Both the position numbers and the translations under genes were made by a program. From Hyphomicrobiales bacterium (GTDB taxonomy: Bacteria; Pseudomonadota; Alphaproteobacteria; Rhizobiales; OSC116): 64,000 nt of DNA. Location of the stretch: NCBI GenBank assembly GCA_002401855.1, contig NVUH01000002.1, positions 62,001-126,000 of the forward strand, written 5' to 3'. Under the pieces are notes generated by a model that was given only the letters and a program-made list of their open reading frames with translations, had not been told where the DNA came from and did no database searches. Every line of letters starts with the position of its first letter. Positions within the stretch are counted from its first letter, which is position 1. Below, in pieces: positions 1 to 9,271 of this stretch.

Positions 1-704
1 TGCTGGGCATTGATGCTACTATATATGTGCCCGAAACTGCATCGGTGGTTAAATTGGACGCCATTCGGCAACTAGGCGGTACGGTTGAGACGGTTAAAGG
101 TGATGGCTATTTGGCTGAAATGACAGCAAAGTCTGTGGCTGAACAATTGGGAAAAACCTATGTTTCGCCTTATAATGATTTTGATGTTGTGTGCGGGCAG
201 GGCACATGTGGCTTAGAGATTATGCAACAATTGCCCGATGTTGATGCGATATTTGTGGCTGTTGGTGGTGGTGGGCTTATTGGCGGCAGTGGTCTATACG
301 CAAAATCAGTTAACCCTGATGTTGAGATTGTAGGCTGTTGGCCTGAGGTGGCGAGGAGCTTTTATGAGGCTTTAGAATTGGGCAAGGTGGTTGATATTCA
401 GGAAGGTGAGACAATATCCGACGGCACCGCTGGTGGCGTGGAACATGACACGATCACATTAGAGCTTTGCCAAAAAGTGATTGATACAAAGGTGCTGGTT
501 AGCGAGGCTGAAATCACTGATGCTATGCGATTGATTGCCCAAGGCGAAAGACAGATTATTGAAGGCGCGGCGGGTGTGGCGGTTGCTGCTGCGCTTAAGG
601 CCATTAATGCCGAACCTGTTAAATATAAAGGCAAAAACATTGCCATTGTGATTTGCGGGCGCAATATATCGTTTGATAAGTTCTTGAAAGCCATTGGTGT
701 TTGA
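1..704 (+). CDS. Threonine/serine dehydratase-like PLP enzyme, 5' end outside window
   Basis: This is the C-terminal part of a fold-type II PLP enzyme of the threonine/serine dehydratase group. The reading frame is open from base 3, and a GTG at 27 is internal (context IYVPETASV), so the true start lies upstream. Visible are the phosphate-binding glycine loop VGGGGLIGG (about residues 79-87 counted from the GTG), the region GTAGGVEHDT, and a late glycine motif ICGRNIS. No ACT domain follows, and the protein ends just after the catalytic fold, as in catabolic or racemase-like members. The PLP lysine is off the window, so threonine, serine or another hydroxyamino acid as substrate cannot be decided. 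The MFS gene starts 3 bases after the stop, which suggests co-transcription. A full ACT-containing threonine dehydratase lies at 60134-61351, so this is not the only one. Confidence 0.8.
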   Translation, partial: LGIDATIYVPETASVVKLDAIRQLGGTVETVKGDGYLAEMTAKSVAEQLGKTYVSPYNDFDVVCGQGTCGLEIMQQLPDVDAIFVAVGGGGLIGGSGLYAKSVNPDVEIVGCWPEVARSFYEALELGKVVDIQEGETISDGTAGGVEHDTITLELCQKVIDTKVLVSEAEITDAMRLIAQGERQIIEGAAGVAVAAALKAINAEPVKYKGKNIAIVICGRNISFDKFLKAIGV

Positions 705-707
705 TTA

Positions 708-1904
708 ATGTCGGTATCATTCTCGAGATTTCTCAAAATCATATATAGCTATTGCTTCTTATTTGATTTTATCATCTGTTACGCAATATATGCGGCTTTT
801 TTTACGTTAAGCGGTATTGGCATATTGGACATCGGCTTGCTTTTAGCATTTTGGTCTGGCTCAGCCATTATACTTGAAGTTTTTAGCGGCGCGCTATCGG
901 ATTGGCTCGACCGTTCGTGGTTACTTATCGCCGCGCCATTGTTAAAGATCGGTACATTTATATGTTGGGCGTTGGCTGATGGAAATTTCTGGGTGTTCGG
1001 TTTTGGTTTCTTGTTTTGGAGTGCAGGGCAATCTTTATATTCAGGCACATTGGAAGCTTTGCTTTATGAACGGGCGGCGCATGAAGGCAAAGAGGATGAT
1101 TATGACGAATATTATGGCAAAGCCAATGCTGCAGAGAAATTAGGCACTGCTGCTGGTGTGTTATTAGGTGGCTTTGTGGCGGCTTGGAGCGTCCACGCTT
1201 TAGATGGCATGGTCGTTACTTTTTGGCTATCCATCCCGCCTTTGCTAGTGGCTTCGTTCATTGCCATCGGCTTAACTGACATTCGGCATGAAACTGAAGA
1301 TAGCGAAGGTCTAGGTTATTGGCAAAATATAGGGGAGGCATTTGCCGAATTCAAACGCTTGCCAGAGTTGCGGTTTATCACTCTGTATATTGCTGTTGGT
1401 CTGATATTATTTGAAGAGTTAGAGGAGTTTTACACCATCTATTATGTGGTGGTGGATTTGCCGTTATGGTTATTCGGTGTTGTGGGTGCTGTTGGTATCG
1501 GCATTGCGGCTATATTCAGTGCGTATGCCCATCGGTTGAATGGTCATCAGGCTTTGGGTTGGGCATTGCCAGCTTTGGGCGGGGTATTATTCATTATATC
1601 GTCATTTGCTAACCATGCTGCATATGTGATTGTTTTGGAGTTGGCTTATTTGGTTGCCATTCCTGCTGCTATATTATCTGAAGCGCGTTTTCAGCAAGTT
1701 ATAGAAGGCCAAAGCCGCGCTACCACTACATCAATTCTTTATCTTATTCAAAATGTAATGGCCTTAAGTGTTGCATTCTTATTTGGTTGGTTGGCGCAAC
1801 AGCTCGATCTATTGTCTGCCTTCGGTTGGGCAGGCGTTGTATTGTTGTTTGTATCTGCATGGATGTGGTGGATGATTAAAGATGGCCATAAACCGTTTTC
1901 TTAA
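708..1904 (+). CDS. MFS transporter
   Basis: A 398-residue integral inner-membrane protein with about 12 hydrophobic segments, consistent with the major facilitator superfamily. The motif between TM2 and TM3, SGALSDWLDRSW (about residues 60-71), matches the family pattern GxLsDrxGRr. An acidic, tyrosine-rich loop (EGKEDDYDEYYGK, about residues 126-138) lies in the first half. The substrate cannot be read from sequence. It starts 3 bases after the PLP dehydratase stop, so the pair is probably one transcript, and a link to amino-acid uptake or export is possible but is inference only. Its stop at 1904 abuts the stop of the convergent GGCT-like gene with one base between and no terminator. Confidence 0.85.
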   Translation: MSVSFSRFLKIIYSYCFLFDFIICYAIYAAFFTLSGIGILDIGLLLAFWSGSAIILEVFSGALSDWLDRSWLLIAAPLLKIGTFICWALADGNFWVFGFGFLFWSAGQSLYSGTLEALLYERAAHEGKEDDYDEYYGKANAAEKLGTAAGVLLGGFVAAWSVHALDGMVVTFWLSIPPLLVASFIAIGLTDIRHETEDSEGLGYWQNIGEAFAEFKRLPELRFITLYIAVGLILFEELEEFYTIYYVVVDLPLWLFGVVGAVGIGIAAIFSAYAHRLNGHQALGWALPALGGVLFIISSFANHAAYVIVLELAYLVAIPAAILSEARFQQVIEGQSRATTTSILYLIQNVMALSVAFLFGWLAQQLDLLSAFGWAGVVLLFVSAWMWWMIKDGHKPFS

Positions 1905-1905
1905 A

Positions 1906-2313
1906 TTATCTTTGTGCATCTGGGATATATCTTGCGTCTGGTTTATACTCACCATTTAACTCGTTATGAATGGCCTCAACATCTACACGATCTTTGACAT
2001 AAATCCATGCTTTCAATTTTACGTTTCCGCTCAATGCCGCAATAGAAATGCGCTCATAACCGCCTGCTTTGCGAACACCCTCTATTATATCCAACGTTGC
2101 TAACTCGTCATCATCCACTTCATAAAACTCGCCTTTTACAATATGGCCGTTGCCTTGCTCGTTCAGTAAGATAGGCGAATAATATGCGCCGCCAACAATC
2201 AATGGGAACTTATCGTAAGTCTTTCCATCAGCTATATATTTAAACGGTGTCATCCATTCATCATGATTTGCAAAGCCGCGTTTTAATGTGCCGTAGACAA
2301 AAACCAAATACAT
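1906..2313 (-). CDS. Gamma-glutamylcyclotransferase-like (AIG2/GGCT) protein
   Basis: A small 135-residue cytosolic protein opening with VFVYGTLKRG, the signature of the GGCT/AIG2-like fold, which binds or cyclises gamma-glutamyl amines. The conserved acidic residue expected later may be in GEFYEVDDDEL (about residues 81-91) and YEVDD. Family members release 5-oxoproline from gamma-glutamyl amino acids or act on gamma-glutamylamines, but the substrate here is unknown. The start is supported by AGAGGGAAG a few bases upstream on the minus strand. It is read towards the MFS gene and ends one base from it. The length suits the family's short single-domain members. Confidence 0.8.
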   Translation of the reverse strand: MYLVFVYGTLKRGFANHDEWMTPFKYIADGKTYDKFPLIVGGAYYSPILLNEQGNGHIVKGEFYEVDDDELATLDIIEGVRKAGGYERISIAALSGNVKLKAWIYVKDRVDVEAIHNELNGEYKPDARYIPDAQR

Positions 2314-2328
2314 TTTTTTCTTCCCTCT

Positions 2329-2362
2329 AAAAGAAAAGGCACCGCCTCAGCGATGCCTTTAA
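2329..2362 (-). terminator. Possible intrinsic terminator after the 5'-nucleotidase gene
   Basis: The arms AAAGGCA and TGCCTTT (2335-2341 and 2354-2360) form a 7-bp stem with a 12-base loop. On the minus strand the stem runs into TTTTCTT. It sits 25 bases beyond the nucleotidase stop. The U tract is interrupted and overlaps the stem, so it would be a weak terminator. Confidence 0.45.
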
Positions 2363-2386
2363 ATTTTATTTCGCTTTTATCGAACA

Positions 2387-3913
2387 TTATTTAATGTTGA
2401 TACGGCCTTCGATTTTGGGTGAAATTTCGCCCATTTCACGAACCAGCACCATCACATCGTTGGCGATGAATTTGGCACTCATTGGGTCGATAAGGTTGGT
2501 AGCACCTTTGAGCATGCTATAACCATCACCACCACTAGCGGTGAAGTTATTGGTAGATGCTGTGTAGGTTTTGCCAAGGTCGATGGCTGCGCCACCAATC
2601 ATCACGTTGCTTACACGTTTGCCAGCTTCGGCATTTGAATCAACATCGAATGTCATACCAGATACATGCATGAAACCGCCTGAGGCTTCTGGCACAGCGC
2701 GTACACTATGTTCAAGCATTTCAACGATGATTGCACCAGTGAGTTCAAGCTTCACGTTGGTGTTGCCAAATGGCAATTCGCTCAGAATATCACGACGGGT
2801 GATTTCTACACCTGAATCATAAAGTTTGTTGGCACGGATGCCGCCACCGTTGGTAAAGGCAATGTCTGCATCAACGGCTTTACGAAGTGCATCAGCTACA
2901 AAGTTACCAAATGCGTTTTCGCCCGTACGCACGCTAATGCGGCGTGTGTCTAGCTCAACAGCGGTTGTGCCGATTACAATGTCCAACTCGGCGGACAAAG
3001 TATCTTCATACTTTTTCACCACAGCGGCCACTTCAGGGTCAGGGGTAACTGTTGCTGTATCGATGATGCGGAAGTTAGGCCACCATCTGACACGGCGTGA
3101 GCCATCGCGGTTTTCACCAATGGTGAATTCGATGTCCATCGCCACTACATATTCGGCTTCTTCTTTAGATTCAACGATTGCACGGCGGCCATCATAGAAA
3201 ATATGCAATACGTGGTCATGGCCAGATTGCACAACGTCAATGCCAGCGCGGTTGATTAAATCAAAATCAATGGCTTGGCTTTCATGCACAACGGCTACAA
3301 CTAAGTCAGCACCTTGCTCGCGCAATAGAGCTGCATTGGTTGTGGCTGTATCTAACGTGTTTAGGAACTTAATTTCGCCCGGGCTAGAAATATTGACGGT
3401 ATCTTCAGTGGTCAAACCCATGAAGCCAATCTTAATGCCTTCAAATTCAAACATTTTGGTGTCATCAATGCCATCTACTTTACTGCCATCACCCCAACGG
3501 ATGTTAGAACCAAGCTTGGTAAAGTTGCCTTCAGCCATGCGGGCTAAGAAATTATCTGCACCAAAATCAAACTCATGATTGCCAGGTGCTAGAATGTCTG
3601 GTGGAGCCATATTGAGTAATTCAACCATATGCGCGCCTTGGTCAAAACCAGCCATGATAGATGGTGATAATAGATCGCCAGGGAATGAATACACTGTGTT
3701 TTTGTTAGCAGCGCGTTCGGCTTTAATTACTGCTGCAAGGCGAGCTGCGCCGCCGCGTGTGCCGTCATCCGTCATCGTGTCCATATCACTTGCGGTTAGC
3801 AAGGTCACATTTACGGTGACAGGGTCGGCAGCATGTGCGTTCGCGAATGGCAGAATTGCCATAGATGCGATCGCAAGTGGCATAAGAATATGCCGTTTGA
3901 AATTTTTAATCAT
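2387..3913 (-). CDS. Periplasmic 5'-nucleotidase / UshA-type metallophosphatase
   Basis: About 508 residues, exported. The signal peptide (MIKNFKRH then a hydrophobic run ending ANAHA) is followed by a metallophosphatase domain and a 5'-nucleotidase C-terminal domain. Visible motifs are GDLLSPS, GNHEFDFG, VVHES and SGHDH for the metal centre, and NGGGIRA, PFGNT and ASGGDGYSM for nucleotide binding. I place the start at 3913, because GGGAGAAG lies 4 bases upstream on the minus strand; an ATG at 3943 is in frame but adds a non-signal-like extension. The first metal motif reads SDMDTM, so the usual Asp-x-His is Asp-x-Asp. This may be a subfamily trait or a change in metal use. The likely role is dephosphorylation of external nucleotides to scavenge phosphate and nucleosides. 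Confidence 0.85.
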   Translation of the reverse strand: MIKNFKRHILMPLAIASMAILPFANAHAADPVTVNVTLLTASDMDTMTDDGTRGGAARLAAVIKAERAANKNTVYSFPGDLLSPSIMAGFDQGAHMVELLNMAPPDILAPGNHEFDFGADNFLARMAEGNFTKLGSNIRWGDGSKVDGIDDTKMFEFEGIKIGFMGLTTEDTVNISSPGEIKFLNTLDTATTNAALLREQGADLVVAVVHESQAIDFDLINRAGIDVVQSGHDHVLHIFYDGRRAIVESKEEAEYVVAMDIEFTIGENRDGSRRVRWWPNFRIIDTATVTPDPEVAAVVKKYEDTLSAELDIVIGTTAVELDTRRISVRTGENAFGNFVADALRKAVDADIAFTNGGGIRANKLYDSGVEITRRDILSELPFGNTNVKLELTGAIIVEMLEHSVRAVPEASGGFMHVSGMTFDVDSNAEAGKRVSNVMIGGAAIDLGKTYTASTNNFTASGGDGYSMLKGATNLIDPMSAKFIANDVMVLVREMGEISPKIEGRINIK

Positions 3914-4039
3914 TAATCTTCTCCCAAAATTAAAATCAGACATAAATCACTTAAAAGATGTTTGTGAATCTTTTGTGACGGGTCTAGCATCGAAGCTTAG
4001 GCGCAAAGCGCAGTTTGGAAAAGTTAAATTTGTATTAAT

Positions 4040-4690
4040 TTAAAATGGCACGGGTGATGAAAAATCTAGAATCTGCTCTGAGCGTGGATGCTGTAGCGTT
4101 AGCGAGGTGGCGTGCAGGTGTAGACGGTTGCTTAAACTTAAGGCTTTGTCGTGTGCATAAAGTGTATCGCCAATGATTGGATGACCCAAGGCCAACATAT
4201 GCACTCGCAATTGATGCGAGCGGCCAGTGATGGGGGTGAGCTTCACGCGGCTATATTCTTCGCCTGCTTTTATCACCTCGTAATGGGTGAGGGACGGCTT
4301 GCCCGTCTCGTGGCAAACTTTTTGTTTGGGGCGGTTTGGGGGGTCGAAAATTAGCGGTAAATCGACACTGCCATTTGGTTCATCTGGCGTGCCATAAATG
4401 TCGGCAATGTAGGTTTTACTCACTGTCCTTGCTTGGAATTGTTTGGATATGTGGCTCAGTGTTTGTTTGTTGAGCGGCATGATGATGATGCCTGATGTAT
4501 CCATATCAAGGCGATGCACAACTTGGGCAGTGGGATAGACTTCTAAAATACGCTTATAAAGACTGTCTTTATGCTCGGGCAGGCGGCCTGGTACGGAGAG
4601 CAAGCCAGACTGCTTATTGAGCACCAACATGTCTTCATCTTCATACATAATTTCGAATTTTGGCTCTAGCGGCGGGTTGTATATAAACAT
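4040..4690 (-). CDS. rluA: RluA-type pseudouridine synthase (23S rRNA U746 / tRNA U32)
   Basis: A 216-residue protein that aligns end to end from memory with E. coli RluA (219 residues): YNPPLEP near the N-terminus, then SGLLSVPGRL, the catalytic motif HRLDMDTSG with the nucleophilic Asp (about residue 64), RPKQKVCHETGKP, and PITGRSHQLRVHM in the C-terminal half. It lacks the S4 domain of RluB/C/D-type enzymes, as expected for RluA. It isomerises uridine to pseudouridine at 23S rRNA 746 and tRNA position 32 in E. coli; the dual specificity here is inferred. It is divergent from yidD, with starts 34 bases apart. Confidence 0.9.
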   Translation of the reverse strand: MFIYNPPLEPKFEIMYEDEDMLVLNKQSGLLSVPGRLPEHKDSLYKRILEVYPTAQVVHRLDMDTSGIIIMPLNKQTLSHISKQFQARTVSKTYIADIYGTPDEPNGSVDLPLIFDPPNRPKQKVCHETGKPSLTHYEVIKAGEEYSRVKLTPITGRSHQLRVHMLALGHPIIGDTLYAHDKALSLSNRLHLHATSLTLQHPRSEQILDFSSPVPF

Positions 4691-4724
4691 GGTCTTTCTA
4701 TAATTTAAACTTTATAATAAAGCT

Positions 4725-5048
4725 ATGAAAAAACTTCTTGCATTCATCATTGGCGTAACTGTGCGCATTCCGATATTCTTGTATCGCTATGGTATATCGC
4801 CGTTTACATCGGCCTCGTGCCGCCATTTGCCGACATGTTCGGAATATGCTGATACCTCGATTAAACGCTTTGGCGGTTATAAGGGCGGCATATTGGCATT
4901 CTCGCGCTTAATGCGCTGCCACCCGTTTGGCAGCCACGGTTTAGACCCCGTGCCAGATGAATTGGGGGAATACGGAATAAAATTCTGGAAATATGGCCGA
5001 TGGACTGGTAAACACATCAAACACGGCTTTTATGAAGGTGATTCATAG
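4725..5048 (+). CDS. yidD: Membrane protein insertion efficiency factor YidD
   Basis: A 107-residue protein with the YidD signature: an N-terminal amphipathic/hydrophobic helix, then YRYGISPFTSASCRHLPTCS with the conserved cysteines, followed by RLMRCHPFGSHGLDPVP. YidD is an inner-membrane-associated factor that helps YidC/Sec insertion. It is not in its common place between rnpA and yidC, but sits alone upstream of thrS, 63 bases away, which is seen in some alphaproteobacteria. No strong ribosome-binding site is visible before the ATG. Confidence 0.92.
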   Translation: MKKLLAFIIGVTVRIPIFLYRYGISPFTSASCRHLPTCSEYADTSIKRFGGYKGGILAFSRLMRCHPFGSHGLDPVPDELGEYGIKFWKYGRWTGKHIKHGFYEGDS

Positions 5049-5111
5049 GGCGCGTGGTATTTTTAATTTAATGCTTATCCACTTTGTTGGTGGAATTGAG
5101 CGGAGATCAAA

Positions 5112-7031
5112 ATGATTAACATTACTTTCCCTGATGGTGCAACACGCGAATATGAAAATGGCCAAACTGGCTTTGATATTGCGGCATCTATTTCCAAATC
5201 CTTATCTAAAAAAGCTGTTGCTGTTACCATAAATGGTGAGATGCAGGATTTGGCTGAACCTATTTTAGCCGATGCCGAGCTGAGCATTATATTGCGCGAT
5301 GATGAAGCGGCGTTAGAGCTGATTCGCCATGATGCAGCGCATGTGATGGCTGAGGCTGTCCAAGAGTTATTCCCTGGCACGCAAGTGACCATTGGGCCCG
5401 TTATCGAAAACGGTTTTTATTACGATTTTGCGCGTGACGAGCCATTTCATGAAGAAGATTTGGTGAAAATTGAAGCTAAAATGCGTCAAATTATTGGCCG
5501 TGATGCCAAGTTTGAAAAAGAAGTGTGGACACGTGATCAAGCCAAAGAATTTTTTGCGGCCAAAGGTGAGCAGTATAAAGTCGAGTTGATTGACATGATC
5601 CCTGCGGACGAAGATGTTAAAATCTACAAACAAGGCGAATGGCTTGACCTTTGCCGTGGCCCGCATTTGCCATCAACAGGCAAAATTGGCAATAATTTCA
5701 AACTGATGAAGCTAGCTGGTGCTTATTGGCGCGGTAATAGTGACAATGCTATGCTGCAACGCATTTATGGCACAGCATGGGCGAGTGAAAAACAGCTCAA
5801 GCAATATTTGTTTATGCTTGAAGAAGCTGAAAAACGCGATCATCGTAAATTAGGTGCTGAGATGAATTTGTTTCATTTTCAAAATGAAGCACCGGGTTCG
5901 GTCTTCTGGCATCCAAAAGGTTGGAGCTTATTTTCTAGTTTGATTGGTTATATGCGTCGCAAGCAAACTGCGGGTGGTTATCTAGAGGTGAATACTCCTG
6001 ATATGCTGGATAAAGGCTTGTGGGAGCAATCTGGCCATTGGGAAAAATATGGTGAGAATATGTTCACCACTACCACTCCCGATGAGCGGGTATTCGCGTT
6101 AAAACCGATGAATTGCCCTGGCCATGTGCAGATATTTAAAAATGGTTTGCGGTCTTATAAAGAATTACCGATACGGCTTGGTGAATTTGGCAAGGTGCAT
6201 CGGTATGAGCCTTCTGGTGCGTTGCATGGTTTGATGCGGGTGCGGTCTTTCACTCAAGATGATGCACATATCTTTTGCACCGATGAGCAAGTGACAGAGG
6301 AAGTGATCAAGACCAATGAGTTGATTTTGTCTATTTACAAAGACTTTGGGTTTGAAGACATTCGGGTTAAATTTTCTGACCGTCCTGAAAAGCGCATCGG
6401 TAGCGATGAAGTTTGGGATAAATCTGAAGCGGCGCTTAAAAATGCCATCACCAAGGCAGGCGTTGAGTGGGAGCTTAACTTGGGCGAGGGTGCTTTTTAT
6501 GGCCCGAAACTCGAATATGTTTTGCGTGACGCGATTGGCCGTGATTGGCAGTGTGGCACTTTACAGGTCGATCTGAACTTGCCAGAACGTTTTGGGGCAT
6601 TTTACATTGACAAAGATGGCGAGAAGCAAACGCCTGTTATGTTGCACAGAGCTATGTTTGGTTCGTTGGAGCGTTTTACGGGCATTTTAATTGAGCATCA
6701 TGCGGGTGCATTTCCTATGTGGCTAGCACCGCAGCAAGTTGTGGTGTGCCCGATTGTATCGGACATGGATGACTATGCCATAGAAGTTAGAGACGCTTTG
6801 GTCGCTGCTGGCATCTCGGCCGAGGTGGATTTGCGCAATGAAAAAATCAATTATAAAGTGCGTGAACATAGCTTGCAAAAAATCCCCGCGATCTTTGTGG
6901 TTGGCGGGCGTGAAAAAGAAAATGGTACGGTGGCGATTAGACGGTTTGGCTCTAAAGCCCAGACCATATTGCCATTGGATGAAGCCGTAGCGGGTATTGT
7001 GCAAGAAGCTAAAGCGCCAGACCTAGTCTAG
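5112..7031 (+). CDS. thrS: Threonine-tRNA ligase
   Basis: A 639-residue class II synthetase of usual length. Domains in order: TGS (residues about 1-60, [11 protein letters not shown]), the second additional editing domain with [11 protein letters not shown] (the HxxxH metal/editing motif), the catalytic core with [29 protein letters not shown] (motif 2) and [12 protein letters not shown] (motif 3), then an anticodon-binding domain (WLAPQQVVV onward). The Zn ligands are the Cys of MNCPGH and two later His residues. The start is supported by GGAG at 5103-5106, 7 bases before the ATG. A short inverted repeat TCCAC/GTGGA (5078-5094) sits just upstream; a role in translational control is possible but unproven. 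Confidence 0.97.
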   Translation: MINITFPDGATREYENGQTGFDIAASISKSLSKKAVAVTINGEMQDLAEPILADAELSIILRDDEAALELIRHDAAHVMAEAVQELFPGTQVTIGPVIENGFYYDFARDEPFHEEDLVKIEAKMRQIIGRDAKFEKEVWTRDQAKEFFAAKGEQYKVELIDMIPADEDVKIYKQGEWLDLCRGPHLPSTGKIGNNFKLMKLAGAYWRGNSDNAMLQRIYGTAWASEKQLKQYLFMLEEAEKRDHRKLGAEMNLFHFQNEAPGSVFWHPKGWSLFSSLIGYMRRKQTAGGYLEVNTPDMLDKGLWEQSGHWEKYGENMFTTTTPDERVFALKPMNCPGHVQIFKNGLRSYKELPIRLGEFGKVHRYEPSGALHGLMRVRSFTQDDAHIFCTDEQVTEEVIKTNELILSIYKDFGFEDIRVKFSDRPEKRIGSDEVWDKSEAALKNAITKAGVEWELNLGEGAFYGPKLEYVLRDAIGRDWQCGTLQVDLNLPERFGAFYIDKDGEKQTPVMLHRAMFGSLERFTGILIEHHAGAFPMWLAPQQVVVCPIVSDMDDYAIEVRDALVAAGISAEVDLRNEKINYKVREHSLQKIPAIFVVGGREKENGTVAIRRFGSKAQTILPLDEAVAGIVQEAKAPDLV

Positions 7032-7043
7032 TATTAAAAAAAT

Positions 7044-7074
7044 AAAGGCCTCTCTGATTTGAGAGGCCTTTTTT
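7044..7074 (+). terminator. Intrinsic (probably bidirectional) terminator after thrS
   Basis: A perfect 8-bp stem, GGCCTCTC / GAGAGGCC (7047-7054 and 7061-7068), with a 6-base loop and a run of six T. The other flank is A-rich, so the minus-strand transcript of the convergent gene also ends in a U-rich tract. This is the only convergent junction in the window with a clear intrinsic terminator. Confidence 0.9.
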
Positions 7075-7092
7075 ATGTGGTTTTTTAAAAAT

Positions 7093-7980
7093 TCATTTTG
7101 GAATTTTAAATTCGATGACCTGACCCGGGTGCATGCCAAATTCGGTGGCATAGGTAAAATCACCCCATTCAATGAGCAATTGATAATCGCCAGCTGGTAA
7201 TAATATGTTTTCATTGGTGACGCTTGTCACATTCTTATCAATGCGGTTTTTTGCGCCAATTATGTGCCATGTTGGCGGAATGTCGGTTATGTCATCTTTG
7301 ATATTGTCAATATTCAAGTCAATTTGACCAACTTTATGTTTGATGCTCACATCATTCATATTATTGGCTAATATTTTTATGTTGGCTTCGGTTACGATGA
7401 TGTCTTTATAATGCGCAGTGACATTATATTCGCCTTGGTTTAGATAATAGGTTTTCGAAATATCACTGGTTTCTAAAACAATTTTGCCTGTTTCGGTGTT
7501 GCGAATGATGTAATTAACATCGGTCGATATTACATCTTTACTATTGCCTAGGCTGGATGAAAGTTTTAACGCGCCTAGATTGAATGTCATTTTTAGATTT
7601 AGGAAACTTTGTTTGTCTTCGGCCACGACTTTAAAGATTTTGACCCTGACGGCATGACCATATTGGGCTTTTAATATATATTGGCCGACGGGCAATATGA
7701 TGCTCTGAATGGCACCAGTGAAGCTTTGGATTTTTGAGGATATTAAATTGCTCTCATCATCAGTACCTTCTTCGCCATCGCCAACAATAGAGGTGGATTT
7801 ATACAATGTCCACTCTGTGGCTTTTAAATTAGCAATGCTAGATTCGATGATATGCGCTGACATATTGATGCGCATTAAATTGGCCGCTTGGCTCACACCA
7901 ACGGAGGTAACAATAGATAGGACAATGGCAAATAAGGCATTGGCGAAAATTCGATATGAAAAGTTGATAGATTTAACCAT
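7093..7980 (-). CDS. Secreted protein of unknown function with three tandem beta-type repeats
   Basis: Not assigned to a named family. It has 295 residues and a signal peptide (hydrophobic stretch about 10-28, likely cleavage after VSQAA). The mature part shows three related units of about 70 residues. Each has an aromatic/aliphatic strand (EWTLYK, NYIIRN, TWHIIG), then a Gly-Tyr strand (LPVGQYILKAQYG, LNQGEYNVTAHYK, LPAGDYQLLIEWG). The first two are followed by a Gly-x-(Leu/Ile)-x-Leu linker (GALKL, GQIDL). The pattern looks like small beta-sandwich domains of the PEGA or carboxypeptidase-regulatory type. It probably works in the periplasm or on the cell surface. It lies between thrS and an SLT-domain gene, with its own promoter region at 7981-8188. 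Confidence 0.7.
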   Translation of the reverse strand: MVKSINFSYRIFANALFAIVLSIVTSVGVSQAANLMRINMSAHIIESSIANLKATEWTLYKSTSIVGDGEEGTDDESNLISSKIQSFTGAIQSIILPVGQYILKAQYGHAVRVKIFKVVAEDKQSFLNLKMTFNLGALKLSSSLGNSKDVISTDVNYIIRNTETGKIVLETSDISKTYYLNQGEYNVTAHYKDIIVTEANIKILANNMNDVSIKHKVGQIDLNIDNIKDDITDIPPTWHIIGAKNRIDKNVTSVTNENILLPAGDYQLLIEWGDFTYATEFGMHPGQVIEFKIPK

Positions 7981-8188
7981 ATATTTAACTCAAAACAAGC
8001 TTGGCGGCGTTTGTTGCCGACTTAAAAACACATGCAGATGTTACCAGATTTAGCAGATAATGCAATGATTTACGAGGGATTTCCCGTAGTTTCACAAATA
8101 TAGTTAAAACCTAGTGCTCTTCAAAAGTCCAATGCAAAACTGGCACGTATATTGCTTTATAGTTAATAATAGAAAATCTTGGAACCAT

Positions 8189-9181
8189 ATGCCGATTAAT
8201 TCTGACATAAACACATTGAACAAAACCCAACTTGCAGCCAAGCACATAAAATTTGCTGCCGACAAAACGGGCGTCGATTTTGATTATTTGTTGCAAACCG
8301 CCAAGCGCGAAAGTGCTTTTGACCCCAATGCCAAGGCCAAAACCTCATCTGCCACAGGGCTTTTTCAATTTGTACGCCAGACATGGTATGAGACATTGCA
8401 TGATTTTGGCGGCAAGCATGGTTATGGGGATTTTAGTCAAAGCATTGAAAGAGATAAAAACGGTAGGTATTATGTGCCGAATGAGCAGGCAAAAAATGCC
8501 GTTTTAAACTTGCGCAAAGACCCTAAAGCCGCATCATTAATGGCTGCTGAATTTAGCAAACAAAATACGCAATATTTGCAAAACGAAATTGGCCGTTCGC
8601 CCAAAGCTGGTGAATTATATATGGCGCATTTTATGGGGCGTGGGGCTGCGGCCAAGCTAATCAATTTACAACAGACCGCGCCAGATGTTAAAGCCGATGG
8701 CATTTTTCCCGTCCATGCTGCGGCTAATAAGTCAATATTTTACGATAAAGGCCGCGCTCGTTCTATTGACCAAGTTTATGATAATTTGGCCAGACATCAT
8801 GTTGAATTGGCCAAAACCAAAGGTCTAGACCCTGAAAGGATTGAAAATGTTGCACAATTGGTGCCGTTTTTGCCGAGCAATGATGGGTTTTTTAGCAATC
8901 TTTTTGGCGAACAGCGATCTAATCAACAAGCCATAAGACCAATCGCCTTTACGGGCATGGGTGCAAATGCATCCTTGCAAAGCGCCTCCGCATCAAGCCA
9001 AAAAACGTTAAATTCCAAAATGTTAAGCCCGATGAATGCCTTATTGGTGGCGCAGATGGTTGGCCAACAACCACAAAAAATGAGTAATAATCCTAAACCA
9101 TTACCTGAAATCTCAACCAGCCTGTACGACAATGCTTCGATTGCTAAAGGAAGCAATTTCTTTAGCGTTGCAGGAAAATAA
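8189..9181 (+). CDS. Transglycosylase SLT-domain protein
   Basis: About 330 residues. The N-terminal half has a lytic-transglycosylase-like fold: YLLQTAKRESAFDP with the catalytic-type Glu (about residue 41), SSATGLFQFVRQTW, and a later MAHFMGRGAA helix. The C-terminal third is low in recognisable features and rich in Ser, Gln and Asn. I start it at the ATG at 8189 (GGAA just upstream); the longer frame from a GTG at 8114 is less likely. No signal peptide is obvious, so export would need another route, as in flagellar or phage-type muramidases. The likely role is local cleavage of peptidoglycan glycan strands. No flagellar or secretion genes lie nearby. Confidence 0.8.
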   Translation: MPINSDINTLNKTQLAAKHIKFAADKTGVDFDYLLQTAKRESAFDPNAKAKTSSATGLFQFVRQTWYETLHDFGGKHGYGDFSQSIERDKNGRYYVPNEQAKNAVLNLRKDPKAASLMAAEFSKQNTQYLQNEIGRSPKAGELYMAHFMGRGAAAKLINLQQTAPDVKADGIFPVHAAANKSIFYDKGRARSIDQVYDNLARHHVELAKTKGLDPERIENVAQLVPFLPSNDGFFSNLFGEQRSNQQAIRPIAFTGMGANASLQSASASSQKTLNSKMLSPMNALLVAQMVGQQPQKMSNNPKPLPEISTSLYDNASIAKGSNFFSVAGK

Positions 9182-9271
9182 TCTAACAATTTCATCATGA
9201 TATACACTGAATGTTAAGCCTTGGATTTTATAGTAAGTCTATTGTATATTCCTGCTTGTTTTGAGGTTAGC

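Noticed and set aside
2571-4043. Several plus-strand frames of 80-150 codons opposite the 5'-nucleotidase
   Set aside because: They are antisense shadows of a well-supported gene, with low-complexity Ser/Thr/Ala-rich translations and no motifs.
8114-8188. Extended N-terminus of the SLT-domain protein from a GTG
   Set aside because: No ribosome site precedes it and the extension does not look like a signal peptide; the ATG at 8189 has GGAA just before it.
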